A DNA stretch of 64,000 bases from the NCBI GenBank assembly GCA_947172415.1, contig OX359189.1:4044501-4108500 (forward strand). The letters are read 5' to 3'. Source of the stretch: Chondrosia reniformis. Lineage: Eukaryota > Porifera > Demospongiae > Chondrillida > Chondrillidae. This document shows positions 1-12,800 of the stretch, in pieces. The notes under the pieces are model-generated. The model was given only the letters and a program-made list of their open reading frames with translations, was not told where the DNA came from and ran no database searches. The translations under genes and the position numbers were made by a program. Positions within the stretch are counted from its first letter, which is position 1; every line of letters begins with the position of its first letter.

Positions 1-3000
1 CTTTCTAGTACTAGTTATATGAACTAGTGTTAGGACTAGTTGAATGTACTGGTTGTATAAACTAATTGTGTATACTAGTTGTGTGTACTAGTTGTATGAA
101 CTAGTTATATGTACTAGTTGTATGTACAAGTTGTGTTTACTAGTTGTATGTACAAGTCGTATGTACTAGTTATATGTGCATGTTCTAGTTATATGTTCTA
201 GTTATTTGTTCTAGTTGTATGTACTCGGTGTTTGTACTAGCTATATTTTCTATACATTTTAATATATTTTATTATATTTTCTAGTTGTATAAACTAGTTG
301 CATGTACTAGTACTAGTTGTAGGTACTAGTACTAGTTATATTTACTAGTTGTAGGTACAAATAATATGTACTAATATAGGCTGTGTGTACTAGTTATATA
401 TATATATGTGTATGGACTAGTTGTATGTACTAGTTCTAGTAAGTTTGAGTACTAGTTTATCTATTTACTAAGTAGGCACTAGAAAAATGTAATACTACTT
501 GGAGTTCTAGTTTAATGTTCTAGTGGTATGTATTATTTATATGTACAAATTTTATGTGTATGTTTCAATCATAGCTAATAGTTGTAAGTACAAGTTGTAT
601 GAAGTAGTTGTTAGCCTAGTTGTATGTACTAGTTATATGTATTACTTGTTTGTACTTGTTATACGTACTAGTAGAATGTACTAGTTGTGTGTAATAGTTG
701 TATGTTGTAGTTGTATATACTAGTTGTTATTACTAGCTATATTTTCTAGTTGTATAAACTAGTTGTATGTACTAGTACTAGTTATATTTACTAGTGGTAA
801 GTACAAATTATATGTGCCAATACAGGCTGTATGCACTAGTTATATATATGTGTATATATGGACTAGTCGTATATACTAGTACTAGTAAGTTTGAGTACTA
901 GTTAATCTAGTTACTAGGTAAGCACTAGTTATATGTAATACTAGTTGGAGTTCTAGTTTAAAGTCGTAGTTGTATGTACTATTTACTAGTAATACCAGAT
1001 ATTAAGTAGGTATTAGTTGAATGTACAAGTACTAGTTATATTAAATATTTGTAGGTACTACTTATACGTACTAGTCGAATGTAATAGTTGCATGTACTAA
1101 TTGTTTATAATAGTTATATGTACCAGTTGTATGTACTAGTTATGTACTAGTTGTATGTAATAGTTGTAGGTACTAGCACTGGTTATATTTACTATTTGTA
1201 CGTACAAGTTTTCTGTTCTAGTTGAATGTTATAGTTGTATGAACTAGTTGTAATTAGTAGTACAAGTTATATTTATTACTTGTAGGTATTAGTTGTATGT
1301 CCTAGTGTATGTAGTAGTTGTATGTTGTAATTATATGATCTAGTTTTATGTACTTGTTGTATGTACTAGTTGTATGCACTAGTTATATACTAATGTATGT
1401 ACTAGTTTTATGTAGTAGTTGTACATACTAGCACTGTTTACATTTACTATTTGTAGGTATTAGTTGTATGTACTAGTTGTATGTAGTAGTTGTATGTTCT
1501 AATTGGATGAACTAATTTTATGTACTAGTTGTATGTAATGGTTATATACTAGTTGTATGTATTAGTTGTATAAACTAGTGGTATGTACTAGTTGTGGGAA
1601 ATAGTTGTATGTATTAACTGTATGTATTAGTTATGTACTAGTTGCATGTGTAAGTTCTAATATTTACTACTACTAGTAATATTTACTAGTCATAGGTACT
1701 AGTTTTATGAACTAGTTTTATGTACTAGTACTAGATATATTCAGTAGTAGTAATAGTTGGAGGTCTAGTTGGATGTACTTGTTGTATGTACCAGTTATAT
1801 GTGAATGTTCTAGTCATAGGTACTAATTGTAAGTACAAATTGTATGAACTAGTTGTTACTACTAGTTGTATGTGCAAGTTGTATGTACTAGTTGTATGTA
1901 CTAGTCTTAGGAACTACTTGTTGGTACTTGTTGGTCATACTAGTTGAATGTACTAGTTGTGTGTACTAGTTGTATGTATTACTTATATGCACTAGTTGTA
2001 TGTACTAGTTAAAGGTACTTGGTGTATATCCTAGTGTTTAGTTGTACGTTCTAATTTTGTGTACTACTTCTTTGTATTAGTTGTAGAACTATTTGTGTGT
2101 ACTAGTTTTAAGTACTAGTTGTATGTACTAAGAGAGTTATAATAACTAGTAGGTACTAGTTAAATGTACTAATTGCATGTAGTAATTGAATGCTCTATAT
2201 AATTGAATGAACTATATGTATGTACTAGTTGTATATACTAGTTGTGTGTACTGGTTTTATGTACTGGTTGTATGTACTTAGGTGTATGTAGTAGTTGTAT
2301 GTTCTAATTATTTGAACTAGTTCTATGAGTTAATTGTATGTACTAGTTATGTACTAGTTATATGAACTAGTTTTATGTCCTAGTTGAATGTGCTACTTGT
2401 ATGTACTAGTTGTATGTTCTAGGTGTATGTACTAGTTATGTGTACTAGTTGAAGGTTATAGTAGTAGTAATACTAGATACTAAGCAGTTATTAGTTGTAT
2501 GTAAAAGTTCTAGTTATATTAACTAGTTGTAGGTTGTAGTTATAAGTACTAGTTGAATGTAATAGTTGCGTGTATTAATTATATATAATAATTCTATGTA
2601 CCAGTTGTATGTACTAGTTATGTACTAGCTGTATGTACTAGTTGTATATACTAGTAGTATTAACTAGTGGTATGTAACAGTTCTGGTAATATTGACTAAC
2701 TGTAGGCACTTGTTGTATGTACTAGTTGTACATACTAGCACTGGTTATATTTACTAGTTGTAGGTTCTAGTTGTATGTAATTGTTGAATGTAATAGTTGT
2801 ATGAACTAGTTGTATGTAGTAGTTGTATGTTCTAAGTGTGATGAACTAGTTTTATGTTCTAATTGTATGTACTTGTTGTATACTAGTTGTATGTTTTAGT
2901 TGTATTTACTAGTACCCTTGGTATGTACTAATTGTATGTACTAGGTGTATGTACTATTTATAGGTACCAGTTATATGTGTATGTACTAGTTATATGTACT

Positions 3001-3411
3001 AGTTGGGTACTATTTATAGGTACTAGTTGTAAGTTCTAGTACTAGTAAAATTAGGTACTAAGTAGGTACTTGCTTTAAGTACTAATTGCATATACTAGTT
3101 GTATGTACTAGTTGTATACCAGTTGTATGTACTAGTTGTATGTGCTAGTTGTATCAACTAGTAATATGTTCTAGTACAAGTTATATTTCATCGTTATATT
3201 TACTAGTTGTATGTTCTAGTACAAGTTATATATATTAGTTATATTTAAAAGTTATATTTACTAGTTGTTTGTATTGGTTGTATGTACTAGTTGTATGTAC
3301 TAGTTGTAGCGCTAATGGTATGGACTAGTTGTATGTACTAATTGTGTGACAAAATTATACGTCATAGTAGGAGTTCTAGTTTAATGTACTAGTTGTATGG
3401 ACTATATATAC
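1..3411 (+). repeat. 13-bp minisatellite array, plus orientation
   Basis: Degenerate tandem copies of a 13-bp unit, ctagttgtatgta. Each unit carries the palindrome actagt and usually gtac. Units are mixed with 6-bp insertions (tactagtactag) and diverged units, so the array reads as higher-order blocks rather than a clean satellite. The strand is T/G-rich. The opening block (ctttctagtactagttatat) recurs near 11257 and 29262, and inverted near 34430, 40840, 45595 and 50815. No gene is visible here. Confidence 0.95.
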
Positions 3412-3562
3412 GAAAAATCTAAGATACCATTTTCCTACATGCTATATGCCTTTTCTGTAAAAAGAGCCTATAGGGGAACTAAACCTAAAGAGAGCTTTAG
3501 ATGAAGATACAGTAGTCTTTTCTTCCTTCTTTTCCCTTCTTTCATCTTCTTCTCCACTGGGT

Positions 3563-3599
3563 CAGACAGCCGTTTCTGGGAATTCCACCCTTCATCAGT
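3563..3599 (-). ncRNA. Hammerhead-ribozyme-like motif (PLE RT fragment)
   Basis: Minus strand: ctgatga (3592-3598), then a GGG…CCC hairpin, then gaaac (3572-3576), then a two-base-pair ac/gt stem III around ggct, ending in gtc, the canonical cleavage triplet. Hammerheads with very short stem III are known from Penelope-like elements. One A on each side of stem II is unpaired next to the core (an A·A at 10.1/11.1), which may weaken or abolish activity. Confidence 0.45.
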
Positions 3600-3674
3600 G
3601 ATCCTGGGAGTCTTTGTCTTTTTCTTTATCTTGATCTTCTGTGAATCCTTGGCTCACTATGCTAAATCTAGGGG

Positions 3675-3702
3675 CCTTATATACACTATTTTGGCGCCAA
3701 AA
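3675..3702 (-). promoter_or_regulatory. TATA box plus palindromic E2F-like site in the PLE 3' region
   Basis: On the minus strand, the perfect palindrome ttttggcgccaaaa (3689-3702) matches the E2F consensus TTTSGCGC on both strands. It lies 5 nt upstream of tatataagg (3675-3683). PLE ends carry the promoter in their terminal repeat, and the other two PLE ends in this window have the same arrangement. Function is inferred from motif and order only. Confidence 0.5.
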
Positions 3703-3858
3703 GTTTAGTAAGGTGTTAACTAAGACACATGATGAAACTTAATTTTATGAAAGGAATGTAGGTCCAATTAACTTTATGAATTAATTATAAATCTATTAGT
3801 AATCTTGCTTGTACAGGTAAAACAGACTCAGCATAACTATAGACACAAGTAGGACATA

Positions 3859-4860
3859 TTACGTAAGTCTACCCTTAGGTCTTCTAGCAGTAACATTTCT
3901 TTGGAGGTGGGGTAACACAATATGGGGTAACACAAGACAGTCCTTAAGCATACTAGCTACTTTTTGCTTATACTTGATTCTAACTAGAGGCTGCCGGGAT
4001 AGGAAGGTTTTAAAGGTTGATTTTAGCTTAAAGTATTTGTAACCCTGCTTAATAAGCCTACTGCATAACTGCAATCTTTTAGCCTGAAAACTGGAGAAGT
4101 CACTACATATTCTAGAATACCTAATTAGTTGTGAAATAAAGACACCATAGGCTGGGGTATTAGGAATATTACTATCTAAATGGGGGAAATTTACTATATC
4201 AAAGTTAAAGTCCTCTCGCTTATCATATACTTTAGTGATAAATTGATTGTTAGTAATGGTTATATCTAAGTGTAAAAAGGGGGATTTTTTAGGGCTGGTA
4301 TTTGTCTTTTTAAGAATAAGTTCTTTGGGGTAAATATCACTAATTGACAGTTCAAAATCCTTGTTGTTAATACATAAAAGGTCATCAATATACCTATAAG
4401 TATTGGAAAATTTAATAGCTAGGGTGATGTTATCCTTAAGTAGTCCTTTCATAAACTCATACTCATAGGCAAACAGAAAAAGATTAGCAACTACAGGGGC
4501 ACAGTCAGTACCCATAGGGATACCTACACATTGCTTAAATACAGAACCGTCTACACATACATAAATGTTGTCAATAAGGTAATTAAAGAGCTCTACTAAA
4601 TGAACAGCTGTGACTGCTTTATTGGAGACATTGTTAGACCAAAAGGCTTTATCCTGACAGACTTCTATATATTGGGACTTTCTACAGGTATAGGCACTAT
4701 GAATTAGGTTAGTAATCTTATCTTTTAGTAGATTATGGCGGATCGTTGTATATAATGTAGAAAAATCAAAACTAGCTAGCTGGGCTTTTCTAGTGGGTGT
4801 AGACCTAAGACTATCTAAGACTTCTAGTGAATTTTCTACTATCCAAAAGGCATTAACACC
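3859..4860 (-). pseudogene. Penelope-like reverse transcriptase, C-terminal part
   Basis: An open frame of 334 codons with no stop until taa at 3859-3861. It enters from the truncated 5' end, and the first in-frame ATG is only at 4515, so the true start is missing. Visible RT motifs: SFDFSTLYTTI at residues 30-40 (motif A, catalytic Asp32), GIPMGTDCAP near 113-122 (motif B), and YRYIDD near 155-160 (motif C, catalytic Asp pair). These are followed by KKSPFLHLDITI and a conserved thumb-like stretch (NFPHLDSNIP, SQLIRYSRIC). This combination is typical of PLE-type RTs of marine invertebrates. No GIY-YIG endonuclease follows: the frame ends in a basic tail (ARRPKGRLT), so this is either an endonuclease-less type or a copy that lost the domain. 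The codons shown are intact; the copy is dead only through 5' truncation. Confidence 0.8.
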
Positions 4861-4862
4861 TT

Positions 4863-7043
4863 GTAGGTACTAGTTATATTAGTTATGTACTAGTTGCATG
4901 TGCTAATTCTAATATCTAGTTGCATGTGCTAGTTCTAATATGTACTAGGTAAATGTGTATGTTATATTCATAGGTACTAGTTGTATGTGCTAGTTGTATG
5001 AACTAGTGGTATGAACTAGTTATATATACTATGGTGTGTACTATTTTTATGGTCTAGCTGTATGTACTATTTGTACTATTTGTATATACTAGTATATGTA
5101 CTACCCGTAGGTTCTAGTACTAGTTAAACAAGGTACTAGGTAGGTGCTAGTTGTATGTACTAGCACTGGTTATATTTACTAGTTGTAGGCACTAGTTGCA
5201 TGGACTTGTTGAATGTTAGAGTTGTATGTACTAATTGTATGTACAAATTGTATGTACTATGTGTATGTCGTAGTTGTGTGTTCTAATTGTTTGAACTAGT
5301 TCTATGTACTAATTGTGTGTACTAGTTACGTACTAGTTATATGAACTAGTTTTATGTCCTAGTTGAATGTGCTACTTGTATATACTAGTTATGTACTAGC
5401 TGTATGTACTAATTGTATGTACTAGTAGTTTTAACTAGTGGTATGTACTAGTAGTATTAACTAGTGGTATGTACTAGTACTGTTAATATTTACTAACTGT
5501 AGGCACTAGTTGTATATACTAGTTGTACGTACTAGGTGTATGTACTATTTATGTGTAAGTTCTAGTAGTAGTAATACTAGATACTAAGTAGGTATTAGTT
5601 GTGTGTTCTAGCCATATTAACTATTTGTAGGTACTAGTTATATTTACTAGTTGAATGTAATAGTTGCATGTACTAATTATATATTATAATTGTATGTATC
5701 AGTTGTATGTACTAGGTATGTACTAGTTGTATGTAATAGTTGTATGTAATAGTTGTATGTACCAGTAGGAGTAAAGGTAATATATACTAACTGTATGTAC
5801 TAGTTGTATATACTAGCTGTACGTACTAGCACTGGTTAGATTTACTATTTGTAGGTATTAGTTGTATGTACTAGTTGTATGTAGTAGTTGTATGTTCTAA
5901 TTGTATGAACTAATTTTATGTACTAGTTCTATGCACTGGTTATATACTAGTTGTATGTATTCGTTGTATAAACTAGTGGTATGTACTAGTTGTGTGTACT
6001 AGTTGTATGTATTAACTGTATGTATTAGTTATGTACTAGTTGCATGTGCTAGTTCTAATATTTACTACTACTAGTTATATTTACTAGTTGTAGGTACTAG
6101 TTTTATTAACTAGTTGTATGTACTAGGTTCTTGTACTAGTTATACTTGGTACTAGGAAGGTACTTGTTGTATATACTAGTTGTATGTACTAGTTTTATGA
6201 ACTAGGTGTATGTACTAGTTGCACGTACTATTTATAATAATTGGATATATGTGTATGTACTAGTTATATGTAGTAGGTGAATGTACTAGTTATGTGTCCT
6301 AGTTGCTTTTACTTGTATGTAGTAGCTATGTACTACTTGTATATACAAGTTGTATGTTGTAGTATGATGTACTCGTTCTATGAGCTAGTTGTATATACTA
6401 GTTTCTAGTTGTATGTACTAGTTGTATGTACAAGGTGCATGTACTCTGTGTATGTACTATTTTTAAGCACCAGTTATATGTGTATGTACCAGTTATATGC
6501 TTGTGTACTAGTTATCTCTACTAGTTGTATGCACTAGCTGTATGCACTAGTTGTATGAACTATTTATAATTTCTAGGTATATGTGTATGTACTAGTTATA
6601 TGTAGTAGGTGGATGTACTAGTTTTATGTCCTAGTTGTTTGTACTAGTAGTATGGACTAGTTGTATCTACTAGTGGTGTGTAGTATTTTGATGTACTAGT
6701 TGCATGAACTAGTTTTATGTACTAGTACTAGTTATATTTACTAGTTGTAGGTACTAGTTATGTACGAGTTGGACACACTAGTTTTACGTATGAACTAGTT
6801 GTATGTAGTAGCTATATACAAGTTGTGTATACAAGTTGTACATTCTAGTATTATGTTCTCGTTCTATGAACTAGTTGTATGTACTAGTTTATAGGTGTAT
6901 GTACTAGTTGTATGTACAAGTTGTATATACTCTTTCTATAAATGTACTATGTGTAAGTACTATTTATAAATACCAGTTATATGGGTATGGACTAGTTATA
7001 TGTACTAGTTGTATGAACTAATTATATGAACTCGTTAAATCTT
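4863..7043 (+). repeat. 13-bp minisatellite array, plus orientation
   Basis: Continuation of the degenerate 13-bp array. The block at 5333-5390 (tagttatatgaactagtttt, then tatgtcctagttgaatgtgc) is an unoccupied equivalent of the site where the 190-bp fold-back element sits at 13417. No gene is visible. Confidence 0.95.
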
Positions 7044-7400
7044 TATAGTGCGTATCAGTAAGAACTTCTCATTTACTTTTTTAACTGTGACTTTGTACCC
7101 TAGTAATTTCCGGTTGTGGTTTGATGCAGGAAGGGGTTTTTAATAGTGTAGAATCCAATTATGACATCAGAAAGGCTACAGGATGCTTCTGTGTTGAAAT
7201 ATACATTTTAACCAATCAGGTTACGGAATACTTATGTTGTTTACAATGATGTAATTGACAACAGGATGCAACCTCGTATATTTTATGACATCATCCCATA
7301 TTACATCGTTCCTTATAAAAACATGGTGTAAGGTCATCATGCATGAACCAATTTATATAATCAATTACTCATTATTTTGCGATCGTATTTGATAGTCACT

Positions 7401-9281
7401 ATGTCTTCAGAGTCAAATCAATGGTTTCAAAGAAAACTTGGAGAAAGAATGGAATTGGTTAGATTAGCTAAAGAAAGTCGAAAAGATCCTGTTGCTGAAG
7501 AAGGACTTTCAATTGCAAGCACTTCTACACATGAACAAGATCCTGACATGACCGTTCTAGGCTTACCTAATCTAAATGTAACAGAAGATGAGGAAATGCC
7601 ATCCGAAATTGAAAGGGAATCTTCCAGTTTAATGCTTGCTCAAACACAATCAGGTGATAGTAGTCCAGAAGACAGTAATGACAGTGATAATGAATATAAA
7701 TTTAGCAGTGATGATGCCCAAACAATACTCAAAGACTGGATTTCACAACAACCAACTGCAACTCTTCACATGCAAGGTATCATGCTAATGGATGCACTTC
7801 TTCATACAGTGCGGACTAAAAGGAAGGCAGCAGAAATAACCTCAAGCTACACTGGCATATCAGAAAGGTCCATTAGAAAGTGGCATCAAGATTTCTATAG
7901 ATTACAAAGAGAACTAGTAAATAATGGAAGAGGTCAGTGGGAGAGGATTGGACTAATAAAAAATGAAAAGGTTCAAGCTAAGGCAATAGAGTGGCTCAGG
8001 ATGCACACTGGTAAAAGAAATTGCACAATAAATATTGCTAGCTTTCAAAATTTCATAAACATGGTTTTATTGCCCACACTTGCATCACGTATTCCAGTTA
8101 CAGTAGGAAGTCCTCATTCCATTTCTGCAATGTCAGCTTGGAGGTTGATGAAAAATGCAGGGTTTGAATATTCTAAAATGAGCAAAGGGTATGTTGATGG
8201 CCATGAAAGGGCTGAGGTAGTAACAGATCGAAATAATTTCTTACATATGATGCAAGAATTAGAAAACTCCCACAAACCACCACCCACACCAATGGATGGA
8301 ATCCATCCTTATCCTCTAGGGAACCCTGATGCAGACAAATATCTTCTGCTTATTTACCATGATGAAAGTACTTTTCATTCCAATGGGGGAGTTAGTTATT
8401 CATGGCATGAAAAAGGAAAGTATCCTCTTCGAACAAAAGATCAGGGTAGAGGAATAATGGTAACAGACGTTTGGATGAATTCAATGGCTTTTCACAGCTC
8501 TCACAATTTGAGATAAGTAGACGGGATGAAGATGGTTCAGATGTTCCAATGCTGGCTAGAGAAGTGCTCTATATTGGTGCAGAGAATGAAGGATATTTTA
8601 CTGCTGAAAACGTTTGTGCACAGGTATCTAAGGCTGCAAAAATTGCAGCTTTTAAATATCCCCCTAGGATTTACGATGTGATCTTTGTCTTTGATCAAGC
8701 CAAGATTCACACTGCTTTTAATGATGATGCCCTAATTGCATCAAGGATGAATGTAGGTCCTGGCGGCAAACAGCCAGTAATGCGACCATCCCCCAGTTAC
8801 CTGATAAATGGAGCAGCTCAAAGGATGACTCTAGATGATGGCATACCTAAGGGATTGAAGATTGTACTAGAGGAAAGGGTTGTTAATACAAAGGGAATGG
8901 GCAAAGTTGACATGGTGAAAAAGCTCTCATCCCTTATTGATTTCAGGAATGAGGAGAATTAAGTTGAAAGGTTACTGAGAAGATATGAAATGCAAGCATT
9001 TTTTTACCCAAGTTTCATCCTGAGCTTAACCCAATAGAAAGAGTTTGGGGAAAGCAAAACAATATACCAAAAACAACTGCAATTATACTTTTGAAGGTCT
9101 AAAACGCACAATTTCACCTGCTTTAGAGAGTGTATCAGTGGACACAATTAGGAAGTACTTCAGGAAATCTAGAGATTACATGCATGCATACAGAGAAGGA
9201 TTCACAGGGTATCAAACAAATGACAATGTTAAGGTGTACAAATCACACAGAAAGGTATCAGAAACAGAAAGCAATGTTTAA
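7401..9281 (+). pseudogene. DDE (DDE_3-like) transposase with frameshifts
   Basis: Start chosen at the first ATG (7401, MSSESNQWFQ). The first segment runs to a stop at 8516: an acidic Ser/Asp/Glu-rich N-terminus, a helix-turn-helix-like stretch (ITSSYTGISERSIRKWHQDF), then YHDES with the first catalytic Asp. A shift near 8470 moves to the frame of 8471-8962, which holds FVFDQAKIH (second Asp) and NVGPGGKQP. A second break at about 8960 leads to PELNPIERVWG (catalytic Glu, about 9020-9050). A third shift, at a GGGG run (9047-9050), gives the C-terminal part GKAKQYTKNNC…YKSHRR ending at 9281. The ELNPIE-VW block is the DDE_3 signature. The distance from second Asp to Glu is about 115-120 residues, far longer than the 34-41 of classical Tc1/mariner, and matches a group I recognise from sponges, cnidarians and fungi. 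Confidence 0.8.
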
Positions 9282-9834
9282 AAATAACAATAACTAAATA
9301 TCAAATAACTATACAAATATATGATAATGAGGTTAATTTAAACTAACTTTTTTTCATCATATTATATTAAATTCAAATTATCTTCTGTGTAAAATTTGTT
9401 TATACCTAAAAGTTTATTGTTAATAAATTTTGGAGGTTTAGCTAGTTTTCGTTTTTTTAAATAGGTCAGTAAACTTTATAAAATTATGCGCATATTTTAA
9501 GTTTTAACACTTATAATATCACAGAGAAAGAAGTTAAAGCTAAAAGCTTCTGTGTAAAAAATTGTATTATATTATACGTAAGATTCAAGGCATGAATATT
9601 TTCCCAACTGTCTTATATGATCGTGAATAGGTCCAAATTTTAGTAAGACTTACTAAAATATCTGCAAATGTTTATAGATATTGCGTAATCATACGTTGTC
9701 ATAGCACCGTCAATTAAAATTTCTTACATAGACAACCCCGGTTACTCAATGTGAGCAAATTTGGTACTATTTTACTGTTCCAATTTTAAATTAAACACAT
9801 TTGCATCCTACCATACCTTTTTATAGAAATGGAA
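9282..9834. other. AT-rich 3' region of the DNA transposon
   Basis: Non-satellite, AT-rich sequence between the transposase and the right inverted repeat. A possible polyadenylation signal aataaa lies at 9423-9428. No further coding frame, RNA gene or internal repeat was recognised. Confidence 0.6.
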
Positions 9835-9857
9835 AGTTTTTATTGATATGCGCTATA

Positions 9858-12800
9858 CAGGCTATATGTAGTAGTTGTGTGAACTAGTTATATGTACTAG
9901 TTGTATGTATTAGTTGTATGTACTGGTTGCATTTATTAGAAGTATGTACTAGTTATATGTTCTAATTATTAGTTCTATGTACTAGTTTTATGTACTTGTA
10001 GATTCTTGTACTTGTTATACTAGGTACTAGGAAGGTACGAGTTGTATGTACTAGCAACTAGTTTTATGAACTAGTTGTATATACTGGTTTTTTGAACTAG
10101 TTGTATGTACTAGTTGTTTATAGTAGTTGAGTTGTATTTACAATTTGCATGTACTAGTTATATGTTTGTGAACTAGTTATATGTACTAGTTGTATGCACT
10201 AGCCGTATTTACTAGTTGTATGCACTAGATATGAATCAGTTGTATGTACAACTTGTATGTACTAGTTGTATGCACTAGATGTATGTACTATTTACATGTA
10301 TTAGTTATATGTAGTATTTGTGTGGACCAGTTATATGTGCTGTTTGTACCTATTGGTTGTATATACTAGTTGTATGGACTATTTGTATGTTCTAGTTGTA
10401 GGTTCTAATACTAGTCATACTATGTGCAAGCGAAGTACTAGTTGTATGCGCATAATACTAGTTGTATGTACTGGTTGTATGATGTATGGACAAGTTGTGG
10501 GTAATTGTTGTATGTACTAGTTATATGTATTAGTTGTGTGTACTAATTGTATGTACTTTACCAGTTCTTTGTACTAGAACTAGTTATATTTACTAGTTTT
10601 AGGTACTAATTGTATGTACTCGTTGCTACTTGTATTTACTAATTACTAGTTGTATGTACTTGTTACTAGTTGTATGAACCAGTTGTAGGTATTATATAGT
10701 TGTATGTACTCGTTGTTACGTGTATGTACTAGTTCAATGTATTAGTTTATGTTCTAGTAATAGTTAAATCTACTAATTGTAGATACTATTTGAATATACT
10801 AGTTCTATGTTTGAGTTGTATATACTAGTTATATGAACTAGTCGTAGTACAAATTGTACGTAATCGATGTACGTACTAATTGTATGTACAAGTTGTATGC
10901 ACTAGTTCTATGTACTATTTGTACGTACTCGTTACTAGTTGTATGTACCAGTTGTACGTTGTAGTTTTATTCTAGAACTGTTTATATATACTAATCGTAG
11001 GTACTAATTGAATGTACTTTTTGTATGTGCAAGTAGTATATACAAGTTATGTTTGCTAGTTGTAAGTACTAGTCGAAAGTCCTATGTTATAGTTATATGC
11101 ACTATTTTTATTTTTATTATGTACTAGTTGCATGTACTAGTTGAATGTATCAGTTATATGTAGTCCTTCTATGTACTAGTTCTATGTCCTAGGTTAATGT
11201 ACTACTTGTATGTTCTAATTTTATGAACTAGTTGTATGTATTAATGGAAGTACTTTCTAGTACTAGTTATATGAACTAGTGTTAGGACTACTTGTATGTA
11301 CTAGTTGTGTGTACTAGTTGTATGTACAAGTCGTATGTACTATTTCTATGTACTAATAGTGTGTACTCATTGCTACCTGTGTGTACTAGTTCTATGTATT
11401 AGTTTCATATACTAGGACTAGCTATATTTATTAGATGTATGGACTAGTTGTATGTACTAGTTATATATGCATGTTCTAGTTATATGTTCTAGTTATAAGT
11501 TTTAGTTGTATGTACAAGTTGAATGTACTTGTTGTATATACTCTGTGTTTGTACTAGCTATATTTTCCATACATTTTGTAACTAGTTGTATGTACTAGTA
11601 CTAGTTATATTTACTAGTTGTAGGTACAAATTATATATACTAATATAGGCTGTGTTTACTAGTTATATATATATGTGTATGGACTAGTTGTATGTACTAG
11701 TTATATGTATTACTTGTTTGTACTTGTTATACGTACTAGTAGAATGTACTAGTTGAGTGTAATGGTTGTATGTACTAGTTGTATATACTAGTTATTAGTA
11801 CTAGCTATATTTTCTAGATGTATAAACTAGTTCTATGTCCTAGGACTAGTTGTATGTACTAGTGCTAGTTATATTTACTAGTGGTAAGTACAAATTATAT
11901 GTGCCAATACAGGCTGTATGCACTACTTATATATATGTGTATATATGGACTAGTTGTATGGACTAGTACTAGTAAGTTTGAGTACTAGTTAATCTAGATA
12001 CTAAGTAGGCACTAGTTATATGTAATACTAGTTGGAGTTCTAGTTTAATGTCCTATTTGTATGTACTCTTTATATGTGTATGTTCAAGTCATAGGTACTA
12101 GTTGTAGGTACAAGTTGTATGAAGTAGTTGTTCGCACAAGTTGTATGTGCTAGTTGCACGTACTAGTTGTATGTACTAGTTATGTGCATTAGTTGTTTGT
12201 ACTTGTTATACGCACTAGTAGAATGTACTAGTAGTGTGTACAAGTTGTATGTACTAGTTTTATGATATAGTTGTATGTGCTAGTTGCATGTACTAGTGGG
12301 ATGTACTAGATGCATGTACTGTTTATATGGACCAGTTATATGTGTATATACTAGTTATATGTAGTAGTTGGTGTCTACTAGTTTTATTTTCTGGTTGTAT
12401 GTACTAGTTGTGTGTACTAGTTGTTTACCACTTGTTGGTACTGGTTGTATGTACTAGGTATATGAACTTATTACTAGTTCCATGTACTCGTTGTAGGCAC
12501 TAGTTTGATGTACTAGTTGTATTTACTAGTTGTATGTACTAGTTATATCTACTAGTTGTAGGTTCTGGTATTAGCAAAACTAGTTACTAAGTAAGTACTA
12601 TTTGTATGTACAAGTACTTGTTATATTAACTAGTTATAGGTACTGGATATATGTACTAGTTGAATGTAATAGTTATATGTACTAATTGCTTATTGTAGTT
12701 CTATGTAATAGTTGTATGTACTAGTTATGTACTAGATGTATGAACTAGTTGTTTGTACTAGTTGTAGTGGTTGGTACTTGTACTGGTAGTATTTACTAAC

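Larger units (their letters stand above)
3412..4862 (-). mobile_element. Penelope-like retroelement fragment, 5'-truncated
   Basis: A non-satellite island inserted in the array, read on the minus strand. It contains the C-terminal part of a reverse transcriptase (4860 to 3859) followed by about 450 bp of 3' sequence with a TATA box, a palindromic E2F-like site and a hammerhead-like motif. The left flank (agttgtatggactatatata) and the sequence resuming near 4949 (tactaggtaaatgtg) are contiguous in satellite copies near 21720, 32515 and 42960, so those are empty-site equivalents. The 5' end is lost at about 4862. The stretch 4863-4948 is satellite that came with, or was rearranged at, the insertion. 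Confidence 0.8.
7046..9855 (+). mobile_element. Tc1/mariner-related DNA transposon, full length but inactive
   Basis: A 2.81-kb island flanked by TA dinucleotides (7044-7045 and 9856-9857), the target duplication expected for this superfamily. Its ends are terminal inverted repeats: the left end begins tagtgcgtatcagtaagaac and the right end, reverse-complemented, begins tagcgcatatcaataaaaac. They differ at only four of the first 21 positions, and similarity extends weakly to about 30 bp. Between them lies one transposase gene broken by at least three frameshifts (7401-9281), then about 550 bp of AT-rich 3' sequence with an aataaa at 9423. Both ends are present, so it could have been mobilised in trans. 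Confidence 0.85.

Noticed and set aside
1..3411. CRISPR-like array of repeats and spacers
   Set aside because: Repeats are contiguous 13-bp tandem units with no constant spacer length, in a eukaryotic context with retrotransposons.
10320..10520. Open frames of 60-80 codons rich in Tyr/Val/Leu/Cys (also at 24966, 27472, 35022, 51691, 54834, 56090)
   Set aside because: They are translations of the 13-bp satellite (LYVLVVCTSCMY-like, 13-residue period). They exist only where the TAG expected every 39 bp happens to be mutated, and they occur on both strands.
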